Shown: in pieces, positions 47,240 to 56,416 of the stretch | Numbering within the stretch: the stretch's first letter is position 1 | How the letters are laid out: each line of letters starts with the position of its first letter | Source of the DNA: Streptomyces sp. BR123 | GTDB lineage: Bacteria > Actinomycetota > Actinomycetes > Streptomycetales > Streptomycetaceae | Assembly (NCBI RefSeq): GCF_013401435.1 | Contig: NZ_JACBGN010000001.1 | Coordinates: forward strand, 1 to 64,000 | Length of the DNA: 64,000 nt | Direction of reading: 5' to 3' | Notes under the pieces: model-generated | Seen by the model: the letters and a program-made list of their open reading frames with translations, nothing else | What the model was told of the DNA's origin: nothing | Database searches by the model: none | Position numbers and translations under genes: made by a program

Positions 47240-47944
47240 GTGATGCAGGAAGCAGCGGCAGGCGGCCGCAGCGACCGGGAGCTGCTGGCGCTGCACGTCG
47301 CCGGGGACCCCGATGCCTTCGGTGAGCTCGTGCGCCGGCACCGCGACCGGCTCTGGGCGGTGGCGCTGCGCACCCTCGGCGACCGCGAGGAGGCCGCCGA
47401 CGCCGTGCAGGACGCCCTCGTCTCCGCCTACCGGGCCGCGCACTCCTTCCGCGGCGAGTCCGCCGTCACCACTTGGCTGCACCGCATCACCGTCAACGCC
47501 TGCCTCGACCGGGCCCGCAAGGCCGCCTCCCGCAGGACGGCCCTCCTCGACGACACGGACCGCCTGGAGCGCCTCCTGGAGCCCCACGAGTCCGCCGAGG
47601 CCCCCGCGGAGCGCGAGGACCTCCACCGCGAGCTGCTGGCTGCCCTCGCCACCCTCCCGGCCGACCAGCGGGCCGCTCTCGTCCTGGTCGACATGCAGGG
47701 ATACTCCGTCGCCGAGGCCGCCCGGGTCCTCGACGTCCCCGTCGGCACGGTGAAGAGCCGGTGCGCACGCGGACGGGCGAAACTCGTCCCGATGCTCACT
47801 CATCTGCGCTCGAATGCCGGGGATAACACGGCTATGGAGCGGGGAAGGAACCGGACGCCGGGGACACCCGTCCCACCAGCGGCAGACTCCAGTCAGCCAG
47901 CGCCAGGCGCAGACACGGTGAAGGGCGGAGGTGGACGAACGTGA
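47240..47944 (+). CDS. sigM: ECF sigma factor SigM
   Basis: 234 residues with sigma-2 (FGELVRRHRDRLWAVALRTL, DAVQDALVSAYRAAHSF) and sigma-4 (LPADQRAALVLVDMQGYSV, VPVGTVKSRCARGR) regions. The C-terminal 50 residues are a disordered tail. ECF sigma factors drive envelope or oxidative stress genes. Its stop overlaps the anti-sigma GTG start. By position (upstream of trxB) this is the SigM of Streptomyces. GAGGGAGCGAGG provides the ribosome site. Confidence 0.92.
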   Translation: MMQEAAAGGRSDRELLALHVAGDPDAFGELVRRHRDRLWAVALRTLGDREEAADAVQDALVSAYRAAHSFRGESAVTTWLHRITVNACLDRARKAASRRTALLDDTDRLERLLEPHESAEAPAEREDLHRELLAALATLPADQRAALVLVDMQGYSVAEAARVLDVPVGTVKSRCARGRAKLVPMLTHLRSNAGDNTAMERGRNRTPGTPVPPAADSSQPAPGADTVKGGGGRT

Positions 47945-48885
47945 CTCCCGCAGCCGGCACGATCCGGCACCCTGACGTCTCGGAAATCTCCGACCTGACC
48001 GAGGGACTCCTCTCCCCGGCCCGGACCGCCGAGGTGCGCCGCCATCTGGCCGAGTGCCCCCTCTGCGCCGACGTGCACACATCCCTGGAGGAGATCCGCG
48101 GCCTGCTCGGGACGCTGCCGGGGCCGCCCCGCATGCCCGTGGACATCGCCGGGCGCATCGACGCGGCGCTGGCAGCCGAGGCACTACTGGACTCCACCAC
48201 CCCCAGACCGGGCAACGAGTCCGCCCCCGACGCCGCCCCCGACACCGATCGGGTTGTTTCACGTGAAACAACGCCGGCCGCACGCTCCGGACGGGACGCG
48301 CGCCGACCCGCCGGTCACCCGGGCGGCACAACCGGTCCCGGGCGCCGTCGCGCCCGCCGCCGGATCGCGGTCATCGCGGGCCTCACCGGAGCCGCCGCCT
48401 GTGCGCTCGGGATTCTCCTCGCAGGCAATCTGCTGGGTGGCTCCCCTGACACGGCGGCCCGCAAGTCCCCCACGAACGCCACCGCCCAGGCCCCCGCCGC
48501 CGGCACCTATACCGCCCAGGGCCTCCAGGACAACGTGAACCGCCTGCTGGCCTCGGGAGAAGGCGCCATGAAGGCCTCCCCGAAGGCGCAGCAGCAGGAG
48601 AACAGCACCTACGGCCTGGAGAACACCTCACCGGCCCTGGGCGACCGGGCGGGCACGGACGCCGCTGCGGTTCCGTCCTGCGCCCGGAACGCCACCGGCC
48701 GCAGCGACACCCCGCTCGCCGTCGAGCGCGGCACCTATCAGGGCAGCGAGGTCTACCTCCTCGTCCTTCCGCATCCCGGCGACCCCGGGAAGGTGGACGC
48801 CTACCTCGTCGGCGCCGACTGTGCGGTCACCCCCTCGGACGGCGCAGGCCACCCCCTGCTGACCAGGACTTACCCTCGAAGCTGA
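47941..48885 (+). CDS. Zinc-finger anti-sigma factor of SigM
   Basis: 314 residues. The N-terminal ZAS motif H35-x3-C39-x2-C42 is intact, so it should bind zinc and SigM. A membrane helix near residues 140-165 (RIAVIAGLTGAAACALGILL) and a C-terminal outer domain follow. GTG start overlaps the sigM stop (GTGA). A parS copy lies within it and is read as VSRET (residues 106-110). Confidence 0.85.
   Translation: MTPAAGTIRHPDVSEISDLTEGLLSPARTAEVRRHLAECPLCADVHTSLEEIRGLLGTLPGPPRMPVDIAGRIDAALAAEALLDSTTPRPGNESAPDAAPDTDRVVSRETTPAARSGRDARRPAGHPGGTTGPGRRRARRRIAVIAGLTGAAACALGILLAGNLLGGSPDTAARKSPTNATAQAPAAGTYTAQGLQDNVNRLLASGEGAMKASPKAQQQENSTYGLENTSPALGDRAGTDAAAVPSCARNATGRSDTPLAVERGTYQGSEVYLLVLPHPGDPGKVDAYLVGADCAVTPSDGAGHPLLTRTYPRS
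48256..48269. other. parS: parS site inside the anti-sigma gene
   Basis: Perfect GTTTCACGTGAAAC; palindrome extends to 20 bp (48253-48272). Encodes VSRET. Confidence 0.92.
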
Positions 48886-48913
48886 CAGCTTGGGGCTCGT
48901 GGGTGAGCAGCCC

Positions 48914-48941
48914 GGGAATGCTCGCGCCTTAGGATCCGTTG
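48914..48941 (+). promoter_or_regulatory. Sigma-R-type promoter of trxBA
   Basis: GGGAAT, 18-base spacer, then GTTG, matching the known SigR consensus (GGAAT-N18-GTT). It lies 71 bp upstream of the trxB start. In Streptomyces SigR drives thioredoxin genes on disulfide stress. Confidence 0.8.
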
Positions 48942-49011
48942 GGTGGGGTGAGACTCCACACCGGCCCCCAGGGCCCGCAGCGCGCAGTCCACAGAGACGA
49001 GGAAGAGACCC

Positions 49012-49971
49012 GTGAGCGACGTACGAAACGTGATCATCATCGGTTCCGGGCCCGCCGGTTACACCGCCGCCCTGTACACCGCACGTGCTTCGCTCAAGCC
49101 GCTGGTCTTCGAAGGCGCCGTCACCGCCGGCGGCGCGCTGATGAACACCACCGAGGTCGAGAATTTCCCCGGTTTCCAGGACGGCATCATGGGGCCCGAC
49201 CTCATGGACAACATGCGCGGCCAGGCCGAGCGCTTCGGTGCAGAGCTCGTCGCGGACGACATCGTGTCTGTGGACCTCACCGGTGAGATCAAGACTGTCA
49301 CCGACTCTGTCGGCACCGTACACCGCGCCAAGGCCGTGATCGTGGCCACCGGCTCCCAGCACCGCAAGCTCGGCCTGCCCAACGAGGACGCCCTCTCCGG
49401 CCGCGGTGTGTCTTGGTGCGCCACCTGTGACGGCTTCTTCTTCAAGGACCAGGACATCGCCGTTGTCGGCGGCGGCGACACCGCGATCGAGGAAGCCACC
49501 TTCCTCTCCCGCTTCGCCAAGTCCGTCACGGTCGTTCACCGCCGTGACGCCCTGCGCGCCTCCAAGGCCATGCAGGACCGGGCCTTCGCCGACCCGAAGA
49601 TCAAGTTCGCCTGGGACAGCGAGGTCTCCGAGATCCACGGCGACCAGAAGCTCTCCCACCTCACCCTGCGCAACACCAAGACCGGTGAGACCTCCGAGCT
49701 TCCCGTGACCGGCCTGTTCATCGCCGTCGGCCACGACCCCCGCACCGAACTGTTCAAGGACCAGCTGGAGCTCGACGACGAGGGCTACCTCAAGGTCGAG
49801 GCCCCGTCCACGCGCACCGACGTCCCCGGCGTGTTCGGAGCCGGCGACGTCGTGGACCACACGTACCGTCAGGCCATCACCGCCGCCGGCACGGGCTGCG
49901 CCGCCGCCCTCGACGCCGAGCGATTCCTCGCCGCCCTCGCGGACGCCGAGAAGGCCCCCGCGCTGGTCTGA
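49012..49971 (+). CDS. trxB: Thioredoxin reductase
   Basis: 319 residues. FAD motif ([18 protein letters not shown]), redox centre C-x2-C ([11 protein letters not shown]), NADPH motif ([11 protein letters not shown]) and FGAGDVVD are present. Uses NADPH to reduce thioredoxin. GTG start with GAGGAAGAG upstream. First gene of trxBA with a SigR-type promoter; trxA starts 52 bp later. Confidence 0.97.
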   Translation: MSDVRNVIIIGSGPAGYTAALYTARASLKPLVFEGAVTAGGALMNTTEVENFPGFQDGIMGPDLMDNMRGQAERFGAELVADDIVSVDLTGEIKTVTDSVGTVHRAKAVIVATGSQHRKLGLPNEDALSGRGVSWCATCDGFFFKDQDIAVVGGGDTAIEEATFLSRFAKSVTVVHRRDALRASKAMQDRAFADPKIKFAWDSEVSEIHGDQKLSHLTLRNTKTGETSELPVTGLFIAVGHDPRTELFKDQLELDDEGYLKVEAPSTRTDVPGVFGAGDVVDHTYRQAITAAGTGCAAALDAERFLAALADAEKAPALV

Positions 49972-50023
49972 CCCCAGACACCCCCCCACCTCAACACCCC
50001 GCAGGAAGAATTAGGAGGCCGCT

Positions 50024-50365
50024 GTGGCCGGCACCCTCAAGAACGTGACCGACGCCGACTTCGACACCGAGGTCCTCCGGAGCGACAAGCCCGTCCTGGT
50101 GGACTTCTGGGCCGAGTGGTGCGGTCCGTGCCGCCAGATCGCTCCGTCTCTGGAGGCCATCGCAGCCGAGTACGGCGACCAGATCGAGATCGTCAAGCTC
50201 AACATCGACCAGAACCCGAACACGGCCGCGAAGTACGGCGTCATGTCGATCCCGACCCTGAACGTCTACCAGGGCGGCGAGGTCGTGAAGACCATCGTCG
50301 GTGCCAAGCCCAAGGCCGCCATCCTGCGTGACCTCGACTCGTTCATCGAGGCCAAGGCCGTCTGA
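50024..50365 (+). CDS. trxA: Thioredoxin
   Basis: 113 residues. Active site WAEWCGPCRQ (Cys in the C-G-P-C motif) and the cis-Pro segment IPTLNVY are visible. Electron carrier reduced by TrxB. GTG start with AGGAGG. A hairpin with a T-run follows, overlapping a parS site. Confidence 0.97.
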   Translation: MAGTLKNVTDADFDTEVLRSDKPVLVDFWAEWCGPCRQIAPSLEAIAAEYGDQIEIVKLNIDQNPNTAAKYGVMSIPTLNVYQGGEVVKTIVGAKPKAAILRDLDSFIEAKAV

Positions 50366-50372
50366 CGGCAAT

Positions 50373-50386
50373 GTTTCACGTGAAAC
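50373..50386. other. parS: parS site overlapping the trxA terminator
   Basis: Perfect GTTTCACGTGAAAC starting 7 bp after the trxA stop. Its last three bases form the start of the terminator stem. Confidence 0.92.
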
Positions 50387-50417
50387 GGGGCCGCCCCTTG
50401 TCAGGGGCGGCCCCGTT
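50384..50417 (+). terminator. trxA terminator
   Basis: 14-bp perfect stem (AACGGGGCCGCCCC with its complement) around a 6-base loop TTGTCA, then TTTTC. Confidence 0.85.
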
Positions 50418-50476
50418 TTCCCGTTCCACAACACGATCGGACCCGGCTCCGATCCGGCCGCTCACCAGCACCCCTC

Positions 50477-51094
50477 TCACAAGGGGCGCAGAGCGGGCTC
50501 CTTCCGAGCCGCGCCCAGCAGCCGGTCCAGTGCCAGTTCCACGTCTTCCTTCCACGACAGCGTCGAGCGCAGCTCCAACCTCAGCCGCGGATGCACCGGA
50601 TGAGGTCGCACTGTCTTGAAGCCCACCGCGAGCAGATGGTCCGCCGGCAGCAGGCATGCGGGCCCTTCCCAGCGCGCGTCGCCGAATGCCTCGATCGCCC
50701 GGAAGCCCCGCCGCAACAGGTCCTTGGCCACCGTCTGCACCATCACCCGCCCGAGGCCCTGCCCCTGATACCCCGGCATGATCCATGCGGTGATCAGTTG
50801 CACCGCATCCGGAGACACCGGGCTCGTCGGGAAGGCCGTGGACCTGGGCACATAAGCGGGCGGCGCGTACAAGACGAACCCCACGGGGACCTCGTCCACA
50901 TAGATCACACGGCCGCACGAGCCCCATTCCAGCAGGACCGCGGAGATCCACGCCTCCTTCTCCAGGGCCGGAGTCCCCGCCTTGGCGGCGGCCTCACCGC
51001 TGACAGGATCAAGTTCCCAGAACACACAGGACCGGCAACGCAGAGGCAGGTCCTGGAGGTTGTCCAGTGTGAGTGGTACCAACCGACGCCCCAT
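50477..51094 (-). CDS. GNAT-family N-acetyltransferase
   Basis: 205 residues with an N-terminal segment including CRSCVFWELDP and acetyl-CoA motif A (TAWIMPGYQGQGLGRVMVQ). Sits downstream of parB in the conserved Streptomyces order. Start 51094 (ATG). Substrate unknown; the C-x2-C pair near residue 20-23 could bind a metal. Confidence 0.82.
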   Translation of the reverse strand: MGRRLVPLTLDNLQDLPLRCRSCVFWELDPVSGEAAAKAGTPALEKEAWISAVLLEWGSCGRVIYVDEVPVGFVLYAPPAYVPRSTAFPTSPVSPDAVQLITAWIMPGYQGQGLGRVMVQTVAKDLLRRGFRAIEAFGDARWEGPACLLPADHLLAVGFKTVRPHPVHPRLRLELRSTLSWKEDVELALDRLLGAARKEPALRPL

Positions 51095-51143
51095 GAGCGC
51101 ATCGTATCCAGGGTCCGAATCAGGAGAAACCGCAACAAGGCAA

Positions 51144-51185
51144 AGGGGCGGCTCGCACCGGCATACACCGGTACGACCCGCCCCT
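51144..51185 (-). terminator. parAB terminator
   Basis: Stem from AGGGGCGG (51144-51151) with CCGCCCCT (51178-51185), and inner ACCGG / CCGGT pairing. It lies 15 bp past the parB stop. Confidence 0.7.
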
Positions 51186-51199
51186 CAGCAGCCGGGAAC

Positions 51200-52300
51200 T
51201 CACTCCCCGGACGGCCGCCGCTCCAGCACCTGGCCCTCGCCCGGCGCCAGCGTCGCCAGAATCCGCTCCAGGTCCTCCATCGAGGCGAACTCGACCGTGA
51301 TCTTGCCCTTCTTCTGACCCAGGTCCACCTTCACCCGGGTCTCGAAGCGGTCCGACAGCCGCGTCGCGAGCTCACTCAGCGCCGGGGAGACCCGGGCTCC
51401 GGCCCTCGGCCTCTTCGGCTTCACCGGGCTTTCCGGCTCCGACCCCATCAGGAAGACGATCTCCTCGACCGAGCGCACCGACAGGCCTTCTTCCACGATG
51501 CGCTCCGCCAGGGCTTCCTGCGCCTCGGGGTCCTCCACGGGCAGCAGGGCCCGAGCGTGGCCTGCCAGGAGCACACCTGCCGCCACACGCAGCTGCACCT
51601 TCGGCGCCAGCTTGAGGAGCCGCAGCGTGTTCGTCACCTGAGGACGGGAGCGACCGATTCGGTCCGCCAGCTCGTCGTGCGTGCAGTTGAAGTCCTTCAG
51701 CAGCTGGTCGTACGCGGCAGCCTCCTCCAGCGGGTTCAGCTGAGCCCGGTGGAGGTTCTCCAGCAGCGCGTCCAGAAGCAGCCTGTCGTCTTCCGTCGCC
51801 CGGATGATCGCCGGGATGTACTCCAGGCCGAGCTCCTTGCACGCGCGCCAGCGGCGCTCGCCCATGATCAGCTCATAGCCGTCCGGGCCCGCCTGTCGCA
51901 CCACCACCGGCTGGAGCAGACCCACCTCCTGGATGGAGGTCACCAGCTCCGTCAGTGCATCGCGGTCGAACTCCTTGCGAGGCTGGTGCCGGTTCCGCGT
52001 GATGGCGCCGATCGGGATCTCCGCGAACATCGCACCCGCCACATCGGCGACCGAAGGTTCCGCCGGCTCGGGCGTCGGCTCCGGCTCGACCGGTGCCGAT
52101 GTTTCACGTGAAACATCGGCCTGGGCAAGCGAGGCCAGCTTCGCCGCCACACTTCCGCGTTCCGAGGTCAGTGGCGGCATCGCCGTCGGCGAGCTCGACC
52201 CGGCCGACCCTGCAGTGGTCACTGCCGGCGTCTTCTCCTGCGGGGCAGCAGGGATCAGCGCGGCGAGCCCCCGGCCCAGACCCCTTCGTCGCTCGCTCAC
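51200..52300 (-). CDS. parB: Chromosome-partitioning protein ParB
   Basis: 366 residues. N-terminal basic motif ([14 protein letters not shown], the ParA-interacting region), the CTPase/ParB core ([33 protein letters not shown]), a helix-turn-helix ([18 protein letters not shown]) that binds parS and a C-terminal dimerisation domain. Spreads from parS as a clamp and organises the origin. GTG start overlaps the parA stop. A parS copy inside it is read as VSRET (63-67). Confidence 0.97.
   Translation of the reverse strand: MSERRRGLGRGLAALIPAAPQEKTPAVTTAGSAGSSSPTAMPPLTSERGSVAAKLASLAQADVSRETSAPVEPEPTPEPAEPSVADVAGAMFAEIPIGAITRNRHQPRKEFDRDALTELVTSIQEVGLLQPVVVRQAGPDGYELIMGERRWRACKELGLEYIPAIIRATEDDRLLLDALLENLHRAQLNPLEEAAAYDQLLKDFNCTHDELADRIGRSRPQVTNTLRLLKLAPKVQLRVAAGVLLAGHARALLPVEDPEAQEALAERIVEEGLSVRSVEEIVFLMGSEPESPVKPKRPRAGARVSPALSELATRLSDRFETRVKVDLGQKKGKITVEFASMEDLERILATLAPGEGQVLERRPSGE
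52101..52114. other. parS: parS site inside parB
   Basis: Perfect GTTTCACGTGAAAC; palindrome extends to 26 bp (52095-52120). Encodes VSRET of ParB. Confidence 0.92.
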
Positions 52301-53385
52301 TGGATCCCCTCCGCCACACTGTGCGTGCTGTTCATGCCCGCGCCCATATGGGCGTGCCGGGCGTCGTACTGGATTCCGGCCCCCCGCAGCGCGATCTCAC
52401 GCGCCGCCTCCAGGTAGGAGAGGGAACCGCTGGAACTCGGGTCATAGGTGACCACCGTCTGCCCGTAGCTCGGAGCCTCGGAGATGCGCACCGACCGGGG
52501 GATGCTCGTCCGCAGCACCTCGCTGCCGAAGTGGGTGCGGACCTCCTCGGCCACCTGAGAGGCCAGCCGGGTCCTGCCGTCGTACATCGTCAGCAGGATG
52601 GTGGAGACGTGCAGCGCCGGGTTGAGGTGGGATCGCACCAGGTCCACATTGCGCAGGAGCTGGCCCAGGCCCTCGAGCGCGTAGTACTCGCACTGGATCG
52701 GGATCAGCACCTCGGCGCCCGCAACCAGTGCGTTGACCGTCAGCAGGCCCAACGAGGGCGGACAGTCGATGAGGATGTAGTCCAGCGGCTGCTCGTACGC
52801 CTGGATGGCCCGCTGCAGGCGGCTCTCGCGTGCCACCAGGGAGACCAGCTCGATCTCCGCGCCCGCCAGGTCGATGGTGGCCGGGGCGCAGAAGAGGCCC
52901 TCCACATCCACCACCGGCTGGACCACTTCCAGCAGCGGCCTGCTGTCGACCAGCACGTCGTAGATCGAAGGGACGTCCGCGTGGTGGTCGATACCGAGCG
53001 CGGTGGACGCGTTCCCCTGCGGGTCGAGGTCGATGACCAGGACCCGCGCGCCGTGGAGCGCCAGCGAGGCCGCCAGGTTCACGGTCGTCGTGGTCTTGCC
53101 GACGCCGCCCTTCTGATTGGCGACGACGATCACCCGTGTCCGGTTCGGCCGGGGCAGCCCCTCACCGGCACGCCGCAACGACTCGAGCGCAAACGGGTCG
53201 GGCACACCGCCGGACGTGTCGTTGTCGGCAGGGGGCGGCGGTGATGTTTCACGTGAAACATCACCGCCTGCCGCTTCAGAGCGGGGACCGGGGACCGGGT
53301 CGGCCATCGGCCCCGCGAGGTTGGCGTCGGACCGCACGGTGTCACTCTCCTCGGCAGGGGGCTCGCGATGCACAGAGCCTGCCAT
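52297..53385 (-). CDS. parA: Chromosome-partitioning ATPase ParA
   Basis: 362 residues. The deviant Walker A motif [14 protein letters not shown] and [17 protein letters not shown] are typical of ParA. It moves ParB-parS complexes in an ATP-dependent way. The first 95 residues are a disordered extension. ATG 53385 is the likely start; ATG 53307 is an alternative. A parS copy inside the extension is read as VSRET (43-47). The stop overlaps the parB start. Confidence 0.95.
   Translation of the reverse strand: MAGSVHREPPAEESDTVRSDANLAGPMADPVPGPRSEAAGGDVSRETSPPPPADNDTSGGVPDPFALESLRRAGEGLPRPNRTRVIVVANQKGGVGKTTTTVNLAASLALHGARVLVIDLDPQGNASTALGIDHHADVPSIYDVLVDSRPLLEVVQPVVDVEGLFCAPATIDLAGAEIELVSLVARESRLQRAIQAYEQPLDYILIDCPPSLGLLTVNALVAGAEVLIPIQCEYYALEGLGQLLRNVDLVRSHLNPALHVSTILLTMYDGRTRLASQVAEEVRTHFGSEVLRTSIPRSVRISEAPSYGQTVVTYDPSSSGSLSYLEAAREIALRGAGIQYDARHAHMGAGMNSTHSVAEGIQ
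53246..53259. other. parS: parS site inside parA
   Basis: Perfect GTTTCACGTGAAAC; palindrome extends to 32 bp (53237-53268). Encodes VSRET of ParA's N-terminal extension. Confidence 0.92.
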
Positions 53386-53421
53386 GCCACCGGGGCCGCG
53401 AACCAGCGGGGCCCGTACTGC

Positions 53422-53448
53422 TGTGGATGAACCCACAGATGTGGACAA
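53422..53448 (-). promoter_or_regulatory. Two DnaA-type boxes upstream of parA
   Basis: TCATCCACA at 53422-53430 (-) and the strong TTGTCCACA at 53440-53448 (-), 37-63 bp upstream of the parA start. They may let DnaA affect parAB transcription (inference). Confidence 0.6.
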
Positions 53449-53531
53449 CTCCGTCCCCCTTCCGTCCCTGGAGGACCGAGGGGGCGCGGCTTCCCGGCCG
53501 CGACTGATGATTCCGTGCAGCAGAGAGCGAC

Positions 53532-53545
53532 GTTTCACGTGAAAC
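53532..53545. other. parS: parS site upstream of parA
   Basis: Perfect GTTTCACGTGAAAC in the rsmG-parA spacer, 147 bp upstream of the parA ATG. It is the copy nearest dnaA, about 3.8 kb away. Confidence 0.92.
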
Positions 53546-53609
53546 ACGATGCCGGGGCAGAGCCGACAGGTCTCTACGACACTCCCAAATCCGCACCTAT
53601 AGGGCCCAA

Positions 53610-53628
53610 CACCCCCGCTAAGGGGGTG
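53610..53628 (-). terminator. rsmG terminator-like hairpin
   Basis: CACCCCC / GGGGGTG stem with a 5-base loop, 28 bp beyond the rsmG stop on the minus strand. Confidence 0.5.
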
Positions 53629-53656
53629 CTGGGGAAGCCACAGGCCAGGATCGCCA

Positions 53657-54373
53657 CTACCGGCGTCGGCGCGAACGCCCCACCCGGGCCGCCTTGGCCC
53701 GCTTGGCCGCGAACCGCACACCTCCGGGGCTCTCGCCGACCTCGACCCGCACCACCGTCGACATCGGGTCCACCACACCCGCGCCGACCTGGAGCACGGA
53801 GGTCTTGACCACACCGAGCCTCGCCAGCGCGACCTTCGCCGCCGCCAGCTCCTCCTCGGCAGTGTCGCCCTTGAGCGCCAGCATCTCGCCGTACGGGCGC
53901 AGCAGCGGCACGCCCCAGCCCGCAAGGCGGTCCAGCGGGGCCACCGCCCGCGCCGTCACCACATGCACGGGCTGCACCTTGCCGAGCATTTCCTCAGCCC
54001 GGCCGCGCACCACCGTCACATGGTCCAGGCCCAGCAGTTCCACGGCCTCCTGGAGGAAGTTCGTGCGCCGGAGCAGCGGCTCCAGCAGCGTGATCTTCAG
54101 GTCCCGGCGCACCAGGGCCAGCGGGATGCCGGGAAGGCCGGCGCCTGAGCCCACGTCGCACACGGTGACGCCCTCGGGCACCACCTCCGACAAGACCGCA
54201 CAGTTCAGCAGGTGCCGCTCCCACAGGCGCGGCACCTCGCGTGGGCCGATGAGGCCCCGCTGGACCCCTGCGTCCGCGAGCAGCTCCGCGTACCGCACAG
54301 CTTCGGGGAAAAACTCGCCGAACACCGCGCGCGCCTCTTCCGGCGCCGGGGGAAGCTCCGCTGCCTCCGTCAC
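53657..54373 (-). CDS. rsmG: 16S rRNA (guanine-N7) methyltransferase RsmG
   Basis: 238 residues. SAM motif VCDVGSGAGLPGIPLALVR and the E/D-rich following strand (ITLLEPLLRRTNFLQEAV) fit RsmG (GidB). Methylates G527 of 16S rRNA. The C-terminus has an extra basic stretch. Located between khpB and parA as in many actinobacteria. Confidence 0.95.
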   Translation of the reverse strand: MTEAAELPPAPEEARAVFGEFFPEAVRYAELLADAGVQRGLIGPREVPRLWERHLLNCAVLSEVVPEGVTVCDVGSGAGLPGIPLALVRRDLKITLLEPLLRRTNFLQEAVELLGLDHVTVVRGRAEEMLGKVQPVHVVTARAVAPLDRLAGWGVPLLRPYGEMLALKGDTAEEELAAAKVALARLGVVKTSVLQVGAGVVDPMSTVVRVEVGESPGGVRFAAKRAKAARVGRSRRRR

Positions 54374-54450
54374 GGGGACCGTCCTTCCGTTTTGCGTACC
54401 GCGTGATCAGTGATCGTGAAAACGCACTGGTACTGCCAGGCTGACAAACA

Positions 54451-54481
54451 TCGGCCCCGTCTGCGACACAGACGGGGCCGA
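54451..54481 (-). terminator. khpB terminator
   Basis: 13-bp perfect stem (TCGGCCCCGTCTG with its complement) around CGACA, 18 bp beyond the khpB stop. Confidence 0.8.
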
Positions 54482-54499
54482 ACACATCGGGGCTTGCGA

Positions 54500-55012
54500 T
54501 CAGGCCGGGAGCACAACGACGAAGCGCTGCGGCTCCACGCCTTCCGACTCGCTCCGCAGACCGGCGGCCGCCACGGCGTCGTGGACGACCTTCCGCTCGA
54601 ACGGCGTCATCGGGGCCAGCTTCAGGGGCTCGCCCGACGCCTTCACGTCGGCCGCCGCCTTGGCCCCCAGAGCCGCCAGTTCCTGGCGCTTCTTGGCACG
54701 GAACCCTGCGATGTCCAGCATCAGTCGGCTGCGATCCCCGGTCTCTCGGTGCACGGCGAGGCGGGTCAGCTCCTGCAGGGCCTCCAGGACTTCGCCGTCG
54801 CGCCCCACGAGCTTCTGCAGGTCGCGGCCGCCGGAGTCGCTGACGATCGAGACCGAGGCCCGGTCGGCCTCGACGTCCATGTCGATGTCACCGTCGAGAT
54901 CGGCGATGTCGAGCAGACCCTCAAGGTAGTCGGCCGCGATCTCACCCTCCTGCTCGAGGCGGGTCAGGGTGTCGCCACTCTCAGCGGCGGCGGTGGTGGT
55001 GCCTTCCGTCAC
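54500..55012 (-). CDS. khpB: KhpB/Jag-type RNA-binding protein
   Basis: 170 residues. A KH domain with GRDG loop (LVGRDGEVLEALQELTRLA) and a C-terminal R3H domain (MTPFERKVVHDAVAA). It lacks the N-terminal Jag domain, as usual in actinobacteria. KhpB with KhpA binds RNA and affects cell division or elongation in other bacteria. It follows yidC directly (15 bp), the conserved order. Confidence 0.88.
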   Translation of the reverse strand: MTEGTTTAAAESGDTLTRLEQEGEIAADYLEGLLDIADLDGDIDMDVEADRASVSIVSDSGGRDLQKLVGRDGEVLEALQELTRLAVHRETGDRSRLMLDIAGFRAKKRQELAALGAKAAADVKASGEPLKLAPMTPFERKVVHDAVAAAGLRSESEGVEPQRFVVVLPA

Positions 55013-55027
55013 GGGAGGGACTCCTTC

Positions 55028-56131
55028 TTACTTCTTGGGAGAGGGCTTGGAGGGCGTCTGGCGCTGCGCCTTCGTCTGGCGCTTCGGCTGCTGACGCTTC
55101 TGGGCGCCGCTGCTCGCCGCGTCCGCGTCCGCCGTGGCCACGGAACTCTTGATCACAGAACCGTCATCCTGGGCGGCCAGACCCTGCTTCGTCAGAGTTG
55201 CGATGAACTTGCGCTCGATGTCGTTGCGGTCCGGACCCTTGGCCACGATCGCGGCGACGATCTTCTTCTTGCCCCGTCCCTTGACCTGCCCGTGCGAGCT
55301 GACGGACTTGAGCAGGCGCGTCAGGTACTGGTCCTGCGCCTTGCTGCCCGGCGTCGGGTTCTGGTTGATCACGTACATCTGCTGGCCCATGGTCCAGACG
55401 TTGGTGGTCAGCCAGTAGACGAGGACACCGACGGGGAAGTTGACACCCATGACGGCGAAGATCACCGGGAAGATGTACATCAGCATCTTCTGCTGCTGCA
55501 TGAACGGCGTCTTGACCGTCAGGTCCACGTTCTTCTGCATCAGCTGGCGCTGGGTGTAGAACTGCGACAGCGACATCAGGATGATCATGAACGCGGTCAC
55601 GATCCGGACGTCCGTCAGCGAGGCGCCCAGCGCGGCGACCTTCTCAGGGCTGTCCATGAACTTGGCGGCGATCGGCGCGCCGAAGATCTTCGCCTCGCGG
55701 GCGCTGTCGACCAGCTGCTGGTCCAGCACACCGATGGTCTTGCCGTCGGCGATGTGCGCCAGCACGGAGTACAGCGCGAAGAAGAACGGCGACTGCGCCA
55801 GGATGGGAAGACACGAGGAGAGCGGGTTGGTACCCGTCTCCTTGTACAGCTTCATCATCTCTTCGGACTGACGCTGCTTGTCGTTCTTGTAGCGCTCCTG
55901 GATCGCCTTCATCTTCGGCTGGAGCGCCTGCATGCCCCGCGTCGCCTTGATCTGCTTCACGAAGAGCGGGATCAGGCAGATACGGATCAGGACCACCAGG
56001 GACACGATGGACAGGCCCCAGGCCCACCCGCTGTCCGGCCCGAAGATCGCTCCATACAGTGAGTGGAACTGGACGACGATCCACGAGACGGGTGTGGTGA
56101 TAAAGCTGAACAGACTGGCAATCGTGTCCAC
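55028..56131 (-). CDS. yidC: Membrane protein insertase YidC
   Basis: 367 residues. The YidC/Oxa1 core has helices from residue 30 onward ([42 protein letters not shown]) with the hydrophilic-groove Arg at RICLIPL. A long basic C-terminal tail (about 100 residues, [14 protein letters not shown]) binds ribosomes. It inserts membrane proteins alone or with Sec. Third in the rnpA-yidD-yidC-khpB run. Confidence 0.96.
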   Translation of the reverse strand: MDTIASLFSFITTPVSWIVVQFHSLYGAIFGPDSGWAWGLSIVSLVVLIRICLIPLFVKQIKATRGMQALQPKMKAIQERYKNDKQRQSEEMMKLYKETGTNPLSSCLPILAQSPFFFALYSVLAHIADGKTIGVLDQQLVDSAREAKIFGAPIAAKFMDSPEKVAALGASLTDVRIVTAFMIILMSLSQFYTQRQLMQKNVDLTVKTPFMQQQKMLMYIFPVIFAVMGVNFPVGVLVYWLTTNVWTMGQQMYVINQNPTPGSKAQDQYLTRLLKSVSSHGQVKGRGKKKIVAAIVAKGPDRNDIERKFIATLTKQGLAAQDDGSVIKSSVATADADAASSGAQKRQQPKRQTKAQRQTPSKPSPKK

Positions 56132-56134
56132 TAA

Positions 56135-56416
56135 TCAGGCTCCTTGAGCATTGCGAGATCTACGCAACGCAGTGCGCAGCTGCTCGTGCCAACGCGGGCG
56201 TTTACGAGGTGGGACATGATCAACCCCACCCGCGGACCACGGGTTGCACCGCAGGATCCGCCAGGCGGTGAGAACGGTCCCCTTCACCGCACCATGCCGG
56301 TCGATGGCCGTGAACCCGTAGCGCGAGCACGAGGGGTAGTAACGGCACACCGGGCCGAGCAGCGGACTGATGGTCCACTGGTACAGCTTGATCAAAGCGA
56401 GCAGCGGGTACTTCAT
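56135..56416 (-). CDS. yidD: Membrane-insertion efficiency factor YidD
   Basis: 93 residues. Motif [32 protein letters not shown] and [12 protein letters not shown] are diagnostic. Amphipathic, peripheral membrane protein helping YidC. The ATG overlaps the rnpA stop (ATGA), so translation is coupled. Confidence 0.96.
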   Translation of the reverse strand: MKYPLLALIKLYQWTISPLLGPVCRYYPSCSRYGFTAIDRHGAVKGTVLTAWRILRCNPWSAGGVDHVPPRKRPRWHEQLRTALRRSRNAQGA

